Source: Theocolax elegans
Lineage: Eukaryota; Arthropoda; Insecta; Hymenoptera; Cerocephalidae
NCBI GenBank assembly: GCA_026168455.1
Contig: CM047427.1
Location: 85,032,670 to 85,096,669 of the forward strand
Direction of reading: 5' to 3'
DNA: 64,000 bases
Part shown: positions 1-12,500 of the stretch, piece by piece
Layout: each line of letters opens with the position of its first letter
Position numbering within the stretch: the stretch's first letter is position 1
Made by a program: the position numbers and the translations under genes
The notes under the pieces: generated by a model
The model's input: only the letters and a program-made list of their open reading frames with translations
Database searches by the model: none
What the model was told of the DNA's origin: nothing

Positions 1-389
1 AAAAAATTAAAAATATTATAAAATAAATACAGATAATATCGATATAAAACTCAATTACGAGTAACTGAAACGTTAAAAGCGATAATAAAAAAAAGAGCTA
101 AAAATGAAATCTATAAAAGTAGCACTTCAATAATATTACTTTGAAGCATCGAGCGAGTACTCGACGTTAGTCTTTATGAGGGGAATCCCTCGCTTAACTT
201 ACATTACGCGAGGCTTCCATGTGAACTTTGTTTTACCACCGATCGATATTCCGCACTCCGAACGCAACGGGAATCCTCTTGCGCACGATCAACAAAAATA
301 TCGGGATAAAAAAGGGAGATGTCGAGGTAAAGTAGGCCAGTGAATTAATAATTCAAATACTCCAATTGAATCTCCCTCGTATATGTAAG

Positions 390-445
390 CGTATATATAC
401 AGATATATAGTGTTTGCGCTTATTAAGTCGAATTGATCTCAGTTG
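390..445 (+). promoter_or_regulatory. Possible core promoter for NADK isoform A
   Basis: A TATATATAC/ATATATAG stretch (about 392-411) sits 30-45 bp before a TCAGTT initiator-like sequence (about 440). Both lie about 90 bp upstream of the exon A start codon. This spacing suits an insect TATA/Inr promoter, but TA-rich runs are common in this DNA. Confidence 0.3.
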
Positions 446-476
446 AGGCATGCGCATTTTCGTCGGGTCGTCGACC

Positions 477-569
477 ATGTTTCCCTCGATGCTGGCAGTA
501 AGCCGCGTGCGTTACGCGTCTTATCAACAATGGAGGCGACTCGGGTCAACAAAAAACACATTCAGCTAG
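477..569 (+). promoter_or_regulatory. Upstream ORF overlapping the NADK exon A start
   Basis: A 30-codon ORF (ATG at 477, TAG at 567-569) lies one frame away from the NADK start at 530 and runs past it. If the transcript begins upstream of 477, as the possible initiator near 438-444 suggests, ribosomes would have to leak past this ATG. It could therefore dampen translation of isoform A. The effect is inferred. Confidence 0.4.
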
Positions 570-591
570 ACGATAGCGAATTCGAGCTCAG
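530..591 (+). CDS. NADK: NADK alternative first coding exon A
   Basis: Starts at an ATG in a strong context (ACA before, G after) and encodes [20 protein letters not shown] plus two bases (AG) before a GTACAT donor. The AG joins the first G of exon 2 to make Arg, giving ELR-RTRSL. The phase match to exon 2 is the main support. An overlapping out-of-frame upstream ORF (477-569) covers this start. The peptide is not recognisable by itself. Confidence 0.75.
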
Positions 592-3500
592 GTACATATC
601 ATTATTTTAAATATACCTTTTTTTCGTTCAATTCACCATAAATCGTGATAGTGACAGTATAGCCCGACCTTAACCTCTAAAATACAAACGTATATACGCG
701 GTTTTATACCAGTGGATTTACACGCGACTAAGAAACTGTTATTTTTAGAACAAGCTTAGCTTCCTCTACCTGTTGCCAAGTTGTGCGTACTTTTCTTATA
801 CATTTCTATAGTATTACACTTACATCTAATTTTTACCACAACTACAAACTATAGGTAGTATTCATTTTCATTTTGTTCAAATTATTTCAATTGTACACTG
901 TCAAAATCATTTAAATTTTATTATTTAATAATAAAGATTGTACGAATGTTTACGTAATTGTTCAATGCTAGTTTGGATTGAAAGGATTATTGTTAAACTT
1001 GTAAATTTTCATTTAAATCCAAAACTTTTGCAAATTACAGAAAAAACTTGTGTATATATCTTAATGGAAATAAAGGAATTACTTTACATTTTACTGTCAC
1101 TCACAAACGTTAAGTAACAACAATTCTATTTTAAAGCAATTACTGTGACATATACTAATGGTCATAAGTTGTTTTACTTTTAAAAGATAGCTTTACAAAT
1201 TTGTGAACAGCATTTAACGTTATTTCATCTTATTTATTCATTATCCATAAATTTATCCTTTCAAAATATTTGAACTTTAACACGCTTATAGTATTATCAT
1301 TCCAAGATTAAAAAGGATTATAAACCTAAATAATAGTAAAGAAAAATTAATTTTGTTGTTAAATAATTTTTATAAGACTTAAAAACGTTCACTATTTTTG
1401 AACCTATAGAAATTTATCCATTCAGACGATATTGTGAACTTTTAACTAACTAGCAATTTAATCTTAATTTTAATTTTAATGTTCAAACTAATGCTTATAT
1501 TTGAAAAAGCTATGATGACTCCATTAAGAATATAATACACAAACCATAAAAGCAATACGTACCCTAGTGAAACTTGTGCACTAATCTAAAATCTATTTTC
1601 CCTTAAGAGGCCGAATTTGTTTTTCAATATTTTTGTGTATAACAATTTGAACATAATTACAATAAACACATTAAAATATTAATTTATTTACATCACCTTC
1701 TGAAGTAAGTTTTTAAAGCTTATGAGGTGATTTTATATACTACTTAAATAATAAAGATCACTATAATATGCAAATCTTCAAACATGCTTGAAAAAAATTT
1801 AATAATATATACTCCGGACTATCTTCTCACAACTGTATTTACTTGAATAACTTCAATTATAAATAGAAAATATTATTTATATGAAAATTATTTATAGCGT
1901 GTCAAATCAGTACGAAATCTTCCAGTTATACAATTTTAATTTCTGCCTGTCTAAACAATTTTAAATCAATTATACATTATATTATATCATATATATATAT
2001 ATATATATATATAAGTTTTGTTTAAACTGTTAATCTTCGAAACTAATATCAATTGATTTTTTTAGTAATATTTTCGAAAACTAATATCAATTGATTTTTT
2101 TTAGTAATATTTATATTTGATGCATTTTCAATACAAATTTAAAGAATTGAGTTTAAGTTTTTTTTTTATAAATAGCATAACTATAATACCAAACACAATA
2201 AATTTTGGAAGATATATAATGATTTACTTTTGCTACTATTCAAAATGATACTAATGTAAGGCTATTAAAAATGAAGATGAACAAATACAACACCTTCAAC
2301 GATTATTATCCTGCAGTATTTATTAAGGGGGTTTTATATTCAATTGTTACATCGATCAAGTGAATTTCGAGACTAAACGACGAGAAAACTATTATGTCAA
2401 TGCCTTTTATTTGAATATTATCATTCACTGCACTAAAATTTAAACAAAAATATCGATGTAAATATATATGATTATAGGCCAGAAGAAAATTAAGAGTGTA
2501 ATTTCTTTCCAACGCCTTTTTTGAATACGTCGATATTTTTATTTGAAATTTATACAGTAATAAATGATATTCCAGTGAAGGGCAGCAATTTCTTGATTTT
2601 GCCTAATTATTAAATCTTGAAAATAATTTATAATTATAGATTAAAAAAATCATATAGAGATCAATTCTATGTTTTACAAAATATTTATTACAAGAAATAA
2701 AAAGGGCCATTCATAAATTAATAAATTATTTTTTATATATAAAAATAATATTCGATAAATATTACCATACTTACAATTTTGTAAAAAAAATAATTTATTT
2801 TGTTAACTAACTTTTTTTATTTTATATACGTGTAAGTAAATAAAGCTCAACTATTTTAGACATTGTGTTTATTGATTAAAAGGAAAAATAAACTTGCGAC
2901 TATAATCAAACGTTACTTATTCATAATTGTTGTTCACGTACAACATTTCAATAAAATATTTTAATTAAAAATTGCAGAAGTAACACGCGCAAAATATTCG
3001 ACTGCGAAAAAAATTCCATTCTTTCGAAACGAGCCAGTCTGGAATTTCCTGAATTCCGAATCGTCGGTCAAGGGAAGGCTCCTTATTAAATATCCACTAA
3101 GCTCCTATAATCGGCATAGCCAACTGGTCAATAAAAAGTTTAAACAGAAAAATTAAGTTTCGAAACAATGGGTCACAGCCTAGACCTCGTTAGTCGTAGC
3201 TCGCCGGCGGTCAATTGCCATTCGTCGCGGATGATCGATTGCGCACGGGCAGAGTCTCAAGGCTGCATTCACGAATTGCGCGGTTCGTCACGTGTTCGAC
3301 CTGTAAAGATACGGAAAAAAAGAGATTTGCTACCACACTGTAATCATTGTTCTAATAATCGCGAAATGGTCCTTAGATATTAGACAACCAGCAACGTCAT
3401 AAATATTATTTTTTATCATTGGTATTCCATGATTTTACAAATTAGTTTGCAATTTCAACTAACTTCTATGATTTTTTCTAATGGATTGCTTATTTTGATG

Positions 3501-6500
3501 TAGATTTATTTTCAACATATTACAGTATAACTAAAAAAATTAAATTGCTTGCGTTTCGTTCAAACGTCTCCTTCGAAATATAATGCAAATAACCCTCGTG
3601 AAATCTACGTCCCTCGAATAATAAAGGTTTCAACTTTTTGTTTAATGTATTCATCAACATCAGTAATAGTTTCAATCTTATTATGTTGTTGATAATATTT
3701 AAAATAAGTATTTCTATTGTGCTGACTGTAAATGTCTGCCTATATATCAATTGTGTTATATGTAAAATGATGCAGCATTGATAAAATATAAAAAAGATTC
3801 ATAAAAGCAAATTACTTTTTTTTATCAAACGTGAAATCTGGAATAATAAAGCATAAAAATTATGGTACTAAAAAAATATAAAAATAAAATCTAATAGTAA
3901 TTCGATGTACCGAAGTAGAATTTTAAGTAATATTTTAAAATTCTGGTTGCACCTCGTCGAATAGCGATAGAATTTGCGTAATGGAGGATAAAAACAACCT
4001 ACTATACATTAAAATGACAAAAATAATTATAATAATAAAAGTAATTTCAAACGAGTATAATAAACTGACTTCTAAATTATTAAAGGATAGTATTGCTCGT
4101 AATCACATTCTCAAATTTGGAATAATCAAACTTATATATAATTGAAATTTTATCAGTCCAGAACATTAAATTTTATTTGATTTAAATATCATTTTGATTG
4201 TGAGAGTTAAAAAAGGTCGTAAAAAAGCTCGATAAAACTGAAAATTCTATATTAAAAAATTCCGACAATATTTCATAGCCACGACACCCTGAAGTTCGCG
4301 GAGTCAACTCTTTACCGAGGATTTACAAGCGCGAGCCTCGAAAAGTGCATCGGCAACACTGACTCTTGCGCGCCGCATATCCAACTATGCGCGCTCACCA
4401 AGGAATCTCGTTAATTTTTACAACGAGGAACGCGTTTCCCTTTCGCCACGTCTACATACCACCGGGTGATTTCATTTTCTTCGCTCTGCTTTCATTTGTT
4501 CAGAAACTTACCGTCTTTTGCTGAATTTTTCTCTTATTTTAAAACCTTAAACCACCGCCCCCTTACGATTGCGTGTCGGAAAATCCGAATGCGATTCGCA
4601 TCCCCTGATTACTCGCAATTACGAGTGGATTACCATGATTGTGACGCGGATCGTTAGCTCTTTTTTCCTATGGTCTTTCCTCGAGACGATCGCGTGATGC
4701 AACGTTACCACCTGATGACAGTCTTCAGTCTGCGATCTTCCACTATTTTTTTTAACCTCGGCATTTTCGTAACGGCAATGCAAAAAAAGCCCTTGGCGAT
4801 CTTTTTTCCGAGTGATTGGTACACCATCAGAAACGAGTTTACTTTAATTATGAGCATTATAAATCTACATCTTTGAATAAACGTTATCTTTGAAGTGGGC
4901 CATCTTATAATTTTTCACTGCTTAAATCTGCATATCTTTATACATGTGTCTACATCGTTAAATTAATTAATAAGAGGAAATAAAATAGCAGTATTATACT
5001 TTTACTACTGTCGGCGTTAAATGTCATTTTTACAGATAAACAATGCACAAAAGATAAAATTAAAAAAAGTGCTTTTATCGCGCTAAAATAATTATTGCCT
5101 GTAATCGTCGGCGAAACTCGAACGTAACTTTAAGAAAATCTCTAATAGCGAAGATTTATTTAAAGAATCCGTGACAATCGGCACGTAATATAAATATCCA
5201 TTGTATTAACTTCAGTTCGTACAAGAAATCGATCATTATTATCTTAACGTCGTGGGCTACTTAAAAAAATGAATGTAAAACTTCAAAATAATTTAGTTGC
5301 TTTGCACTAGTTTGACGAAGTAATATTAATTAACTTTATCGTTAGAAAGAAACTCTTTGTGTTTGTAACCGGTTTTACTTTAAATAATAATATAAAGGAT
5401 ATCATTATTTGAAACGTAGTAATAAACGTTCATAAAAAGTAACCTTCTAGACTTTACTGCAAGATTTCTCCACATTCAAGAGAAAGTTCGTCAGCGTGCT
5501 CGCATCTAACTGTCCATTCCAAACGTTTACGCGTAAAAGAAAACAAATTTTCTACGTAACTAGAGACAAGTATCGAATAGTTCTCTAAGGTATATTTCAG
5601 TCAATGGCAAGTCATTACATTTTAACAAAAGCTGCTTTTTATAATATTCCAGTATAGTTATACACTTTGTCAACCTTACAGAAAGTACGATATTAACTTT
5701 AATTTTGGAGCAATATACCGAATAACTATTGATAAAATAAAAAAATAAAAGAATTAGTATTCAAGTAAGAACGATTTCGAATTATTTGCATTTTTGAAAA
5801 TACTTACACGGCGAAGAATTTTCTTATGAGAACAGGAAAATAAAAAGTGTTCTTATAAGATATATTATTGTACGTGTAGAATGTTTCATCACATGTATAA
5901 TGCATCGCGCATTCCCTGACAAAAGCTTAGCTGAGAAAAATGTCCTGCGTATTATTAACTGGTCAAATGGTAATAGTTACTGACTTGCAAACATTTCGAA
6001 TAAATTTTTTTATTAAATCCCTATTAGTGTATGCGAGCTGTTTATTGTAAAAAAATGTAATAACCAGTATAAATTTTATTGCTTAGTACGGTATAATAAA
6101 TTTCGATACTATTTCTCGGGCATCCAATAAGTCAGGTATCTAGTTTTAGTGAAAATTATGAAGTTATACATAATAGTATGTTATATCTAATCTATAAATT
6201 TTAGCCAATTTTCTATGTAAATAAGCATAATGCAATTATGAATTTCTTTCCTAATTATTATTTATCATAAGTTCTTTTACATAAGAAAAGTTGTTACAAA
6301 CAGTATCATAAAAAGTTATTTTTTTAAACTTTGTACTTTGCATTGCACTATAGATAATAAAATTTTTTACCGTTTTAAAAATAATATTTGTATACCAACG
6401 ACTTTGTACTTTCTTTTATTAACTATTCTGAATGCGCAACAATACTTGCTGTACCCACATTTATTGCGCGTTACATAGTCATTTTATGTAATTTTTCTTA

Positions 6501-9500
6501 TCTACAGCTTTGTAATAGTAAACTCTAGAAAAATCTATCTCCACGTGCAAGGAATCATTATCGATCGCAAGACAAGAAAGAGAAAAAAAAACATTCGAAT
6601 ATACGATAGGGTAAAGGCGGATTTAGAAACTGGACATGACCGATGTTCAAGTTCACCTCTAAACGTATAGCTTCTTACACCATACCTGCTACTAATCCGA
6701 CCTTCATCAGCCGGTAAAGTTTTCGTGATCCTTTCACCGACGCTCTATATAGAATTCCCCTGCGGCGTTTTCATCACCTTTCGTACTCTCCTCTCAAAAC
6801 GTTAGGTGCAGCCTGTGACAATACGATCGTCGCGAACTGCATTACCAACCGAAAACCCGTGGTGGCTGCGCCAGTCAACAATTCCATAATTGCTGCCGCC
6901 GTCTCGGGTCAAAAGCGTTCGTCATTGCCTTAGTCGTCGTTCAGTCCGCGTAGACTCGATATCGGCCTTAACTTTTTTTTTTTTTACTCAAAACTCTCTC
7001 GCTCTCTCGACACAGATACTTTAGAATTACAAACGATTACCGACCTTACGACCCCGAGTTTCATGTATTTTTCACGTAGTTAAAGACGTAAATCGAAAAA
7101 GTTAACGTTACTCGCATAATAGTGAAGTGCGGCCTTCTGTAGAGTCTAGTGTGACGCTGATACGTGTGCGTGCATATTCTGTATAATTACCGAGTGCTTA
7201 TAGATCAAGCGTTTATAGACCAATATTACAACCGGTGTTTTTATTTTTTTTCTTCATATCGAGTAGGTGTGCGTTGGATATACATACATGTGAATAAGGA
7301 AACATAGGATCGAATGTATATATATATAGTTTGTAAATATACAGTTTGTTAGATGAGTTGGCATGTGTCAGCTGACTAACACGTGTTATGAATTTAATTT
7401 AATAGTAAAAAACAGCTGAAAATCTTTTGCATACGAAAATAATCGAATTGCTCGTTTTCAAAATTGTTTGTACAAAACTCCTTTGATTTTTCGCTAAAAT
7501 GAGTAGTTTCAATTTATCAAGAATGATGAACTTTTCTTATGCTAGTGTCGTATAGTTAACTTTGGTAAACACTGGGACATGAAAATAATGTAAAATTAAG
7601 ATTAATGCTTAAAGTCACATAAGTACATTACGCAGAAGATTATTTTTATCTCATTATCGTATAGTCCACGTGATTTTCTGATTGATAATTAAAAGTCGTG
7701 GCAATATTTCTGTGGAAAGCGTGGAAATGCCCGCATTTCCCAATGACGCTTTCCTCACATTTGGCGTTTTCTATTAGTGCGACACAGTTGTGATAAGTGC
7801 AACGTCACGTTTTCATTGCACGATTCACGCACTAACCTAGCCACGAGGGCTTAGATAACTCGAGGAATGCGTAAGTCTCTATAATCCGAAACTGCTCCAA
7901 CTTTCTGGATGCGGGTGTTTCAAATTCCGAGGGATTAGATTTCCCGTTAGTCTTTGTACGACTATCAATTAGCTAAAATGTTACATGTTGTACTTAGGTG
8001 TTAAAGTAAACCATATGTACACAGAAAATGTTCTACTATATTGTTTAATAATGGATATACAAACTGTCAGAATACACAAACTATCTTATTTCGTAGTAAA
8101 ATTTAATAAAAGTATATCAATATTTGCTACAACGTATATTAATTCTGTTGATTATTTTGACAGTCTGCATTTTCATTAGTAACAATTTACTAATATTTAA
8201 TACAACTTATTCCATGTAGCGTTAGTTATTTTAAAATGAATATTTCTTAATTTTTAATAAAATTATATCATCTGGAGAAAAGTGTTACTTAAAATATATT
8301 TTGCAAAAATTAAGTATAAGAAAATCGTTACTCGATGTTTCATATAATTCACGTTAGCGAACATAATAATTCGTATTTATAAAATATTAGCAAGCAAATG
8401 TAATCGAGTGACTTAGTAATCAAGTTTCTGAAATCCCTCTCACTTTCGGTGACATTATGCCATTTATGTCTTCCGCGCGTAACTTTTATCGGATACTTTG
8501 CGTATGCACACGCGGTTAATTAATCGGTCGCGTTACTCTCACTTTCGCACTGTGAGTGAAGATCATTACTTGCATGCGTGCTTACAGTGATTCATCGGCT
8601 CGGCATTTTTCGTTGCGGTCTGTCGATGTCTTCGAATTTCGCTGGTTGAGCTAATCACAGTACTTGCGCGGATTCGTTTAATTACAATTTCTGCTCTTAA
8701 TTGAGACTAAAATAATCACACGAATAATCAAAGTTTCTTCAAAGCAAAGCAATTTAAAAATATTAGCTCTTTATAGTCAAATATTTTAAGAAAATACATT
8801 GCGTAACATTGTAAATTTATTATTTGACGAGATAACATTTATCCAACTCATCGCAAGTAAATATTTAGTTTCCTATAAATACATTTAATTGAAAGTTGAA
8901 AGAGAATCCTTTTTAAACTTCGATACACGAGACCTTCTCCGATAACCGGTTAGAATTTTAATCAAATTTAACTTGTTACACATTCACCGGATACACCTGC
9001 AAACTTTTTTTCAATCTTTTTCATATAAAAGTATCTCTATATAGACCACGCCGATCACGTATTTTATATAATTTCTTTATATATCAAATATTTAAAGTTA
9101 GGAAACAAAAATTAATCATTTATCAATTTAGTACAAATTGAAAAAGGACAAATATCGATGGAAAAATATGATACAACCGGTTACACGATTCAAGGTTTTA
9201 ATGCGGAAAGTTTCCTTTAGGGTCGTTTAATGAAGACAATTCGTTTACTATATAAGTATAAGATTTATTTTGTATACCTAATCAATTTTGTTTGAATTAT
9301 TTTCAATTGATAACGCGTACACTGTGCGATACTGAACTGATTTCTAATAATATACAATCAAAGCTGTCTTTTTTAAAAATGGTTACATTGAAATAATTAT
9401 TCAAAACTCGATATTATGTTAGTATGATTTTAATACGATAATATCAACAAACATAAAAATATTATATAGGTTTTAAAAGATTTTATAAATATATATACTA

Positions 9501-12500
9501 ATAATCTAAAATTTTCATAATCATATCTGATATTTATATCAACAAAATAAATCGAAAAAATTTTTACAAATCAGAATTCAACATCGTTGAAATGCTAACT
9601 AGCATATCTCCGATACTTTATGTAATGAAAATCGTGCGTAATCTTGAATAAAAAATGCACGAAATTAAAATAAGAGATCGTAATGCGATACAATTTTAAT
9701 AGATGATGATAATACGCGCCTATTGTATGATATAACTAGTAATATTTACTCTTACTTTAACGATTTAATTTTATCGAATAGTTAATATTATTTGATAAAA
9801 GAAATAATTTAGTCAAAATAAATAAAATGTAATGATATTTTTCGTTTATTTACATACAAAGAAACTTATTATGGCAGGTATATCGTCTTTTGGATAATCT
9901 ATACGATAAAGTATTAAAATCAATAAAAAATTTAATTTTCTATTTTATTTTGAAAAACGAAATGTATTTTTCCACGCGCATTATCTTCGTAAAAATTCGA
10001 ATTTCAAATTAGTTAATTCGCTTTTGAATAAAATAACTAAAACATTGTAAGCTGAATTAATTACAGTTGAGTAACTGTTTATATTTTCGAGTCGTTGAAC
10101 TTACAAACTGGCATTTATTTGTATACTTAAAGTCAAAAGCAAACTGAATAGCAATAAATAACGATTCTACGTATACATAGATATATATTTATAATAAAAG
10201 TGAATTTCACTTAATGGTTTGATTAATATTTTATACGTTTCCATACTAACTTAAAAGTTTGATTGTAAGTCTGCAGAACAATTGCTATAAAAAAGCGTGA
10301 CCTACAATCGAAATTTACAATTGAAACCGAAAAAATGCAATTTTACAAAAAAGCTTCCGTCTGCATGTATACATAAGAAGTACTTACTTGGTGTCGTAAG
10401 TCTCGTTATTTTACATTTTCTCTTTACTTTCGTCAGCCTTTTGTCTTCGTTAGGCAGTGTGTAAACATGCAAAGGGTTTTGTTTAGCGATTCGACGGTAA
10501 AAATTTCCGTGCTTTTTCAGCTTTCTCATTTTTTTGTTTGAATTCATATTCAAGCTATTTACAATTCGAATAGACCATTAAGAGATGCTAATCAACTTAA
10601 GGATCCATAAATAATTAAGGATGCTCCCAGTAAATTTCGTATTATCCATTGCAGTCAAACGTCATCTTTTGTTTTCTTACTATTGCATTTATAGATTGAT
10701 CGATAGAATAAACTGCTATTTATGAAGATGGTTCATTATCTAAATGATGGCATGTAATTAGATGACAAAAAAATTTAATAAAAAAATGTTGTTTTGCTAT
10801 TAGGGTTTTAATTAAAGTTGTTGAAATAGAAAGATTTACAGAAGGACGTACTTTTGTTATACAAATTAAAATAAAAATTCTTTTTTAGCTTAAAATCCGG
10901 CGAACTTTAAGTTTCGCAGCTCAGCCTATATTCGAACCAGAATTCCGCGTCGCGTCTCACGCGCGCACCCGTTCGCCAAAATTGCGCACCTTAGCCGCGA
11001 AACCGACGATGATATCGAGTGGCTTACGAGCCACCCTAACATGGACCAAATATCACCGCTACGCGAAATCCCAACTTATGGGGATCCCGAAACCGGATTC
11101 GACTTTGACCAACTATCAATCGCTGATGTACGGCAAAATCGCGTGCTCAGGTACAGCGCGAATATTAATTTGAAAAACTCCATCGACGACTAAACGAATT
11201 AAACAATTCCATTAAAACAATGAATATTGATTTATTTTTGGTTATGGGTTTTGTTTATGTGTGCTTGACTGTTTGTCATAATTTTATTGATATTGGTTGT
11301 TCATTTCCAATAATGTATGTACTTACGATTAAGAAATGCAAAACATTTTATCGTTGTCCTATTTTATTATGATAATCGTTTAAATTACTAAAACTATTTA
11401 AAAACTAAAACTATTTAAATACCCTTGTTTCAATACATTCGAATTTTGATTATTTTATAAACTGGATAAATGTCATGTATCAAACTAAAATTGTAATAGG
11501 CTGGTTATGTAAACACTTGTTAAATTAATGTGAAACATTCAAATAGATACATAGATTTTGTTGGAGAACGTCCTAAATGCTTAGTACAAATGTATATGCT
11601 TGCGATCTAATTTTATCTGCGACAGTAGCAATGTTCTAGATTAAACTGGACCAATTTCTTTTTACTATGAGAAATAATGTACAAGTAAATGATCTCGAAT
11701 ATATTGCTATGCAGTTATATCTGCTCTGTCAGCAATCGTTACAATTATCGTAAATTTGCCAATTAAAGATTTAATTAACTTCAAAATCAATCCGACCGAT
11801 ATTTCGAAATTCAATGATTTTTTTACGTTAAGTTAATTGTCTCGTTTGTATAATTATTGAGGCATTAAACAAAATCTCTGTTGTTAAATTGTAATCATCC
11901 ACCAGAAATTGAATGCTCTTATTATTTTTTTCCTGATGCGAGATATTAATTTTGTCTATTCTACGCAGTCGCGCTATCCAAATACTGCACGCAACATTCC
12001 GAATAATCGTTTGTTTTTCAATAATATCTTTGGGTCGGTACACTAGCACAAAATTAATTATTATTTTTATTATAGGAGGACAAGGAGCCTTAACGCACCT
12101 AGCCCAATTCAACAATTTGGACCATGTGGACGTATCATGAAAAACTCAGCAATGGTTATGTGAGTATATCTGCAAATATCCATATGCATAAGCAAATAAA
12201 ATACAATCGTAAATCACTCGTTCAAACTCCATTTGGTTTTTTCGTGACGCAATTGACGAGAAAATCGGATTTTTATTACCAATCGCATGGCCGTCAAATC
12301 TCTGTAATAGTGAAGAAAAAAAGTCATCCACGCAACACGCCGCTAATTTTCGTCCTTCCGTAAACTTGAGCTTGCGCAATATCAAACGTACTTGTAATTT
12401 CCAATAATCACCGTGTACAATTATACGCAATTTATGCCGTTTCTACCTTTATCGGTATCCGCCTTTTCCTGCAGTGAATAACTTAAAAGTTAATTTTTCT

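Larger units (their letters stand above)
592..11040 (+). other. NADK intron 1 (isoform A) with GC-rich islets
   Basis: AT-rich intron downstream of exon A. It contains an (AT)n tract at 1989-2013, a tandem duplication at 2038-2112, and GC-rich islets at about 3000-3370, 4270-4840, 6600-7150 and 8440-8680. The 6600-7150 islet has a TCAGTCCG initiator-like site near 6941 and a CT-rich leader-like stretch, so it may be an internal promoter. A good donor-like site (GTAAGT) lies near 7871. A Kozak-positive 71-codon ORF at 3168-3383 does not end in the phase needed to join NADK exon 2. I see no further coding exon. Confidence 0.5.

Noticed and set aside
3168..3383. 71-codon ORF with good Kozak context in NADK intron 1
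   Set aside because: A GTAAAG donor-like site inside it leaves phase 0, incompatible with NADK exon 2, and no homology is recognised.
11009..11173. ORF starting at an upstream ATG in the same exon as NADK first exon B
   Set aside because: Its frame reaches the donor in phase 1, which does not join exon 2; the MDQ frame at 11041 does. Treated as a shadow or possible uORF.
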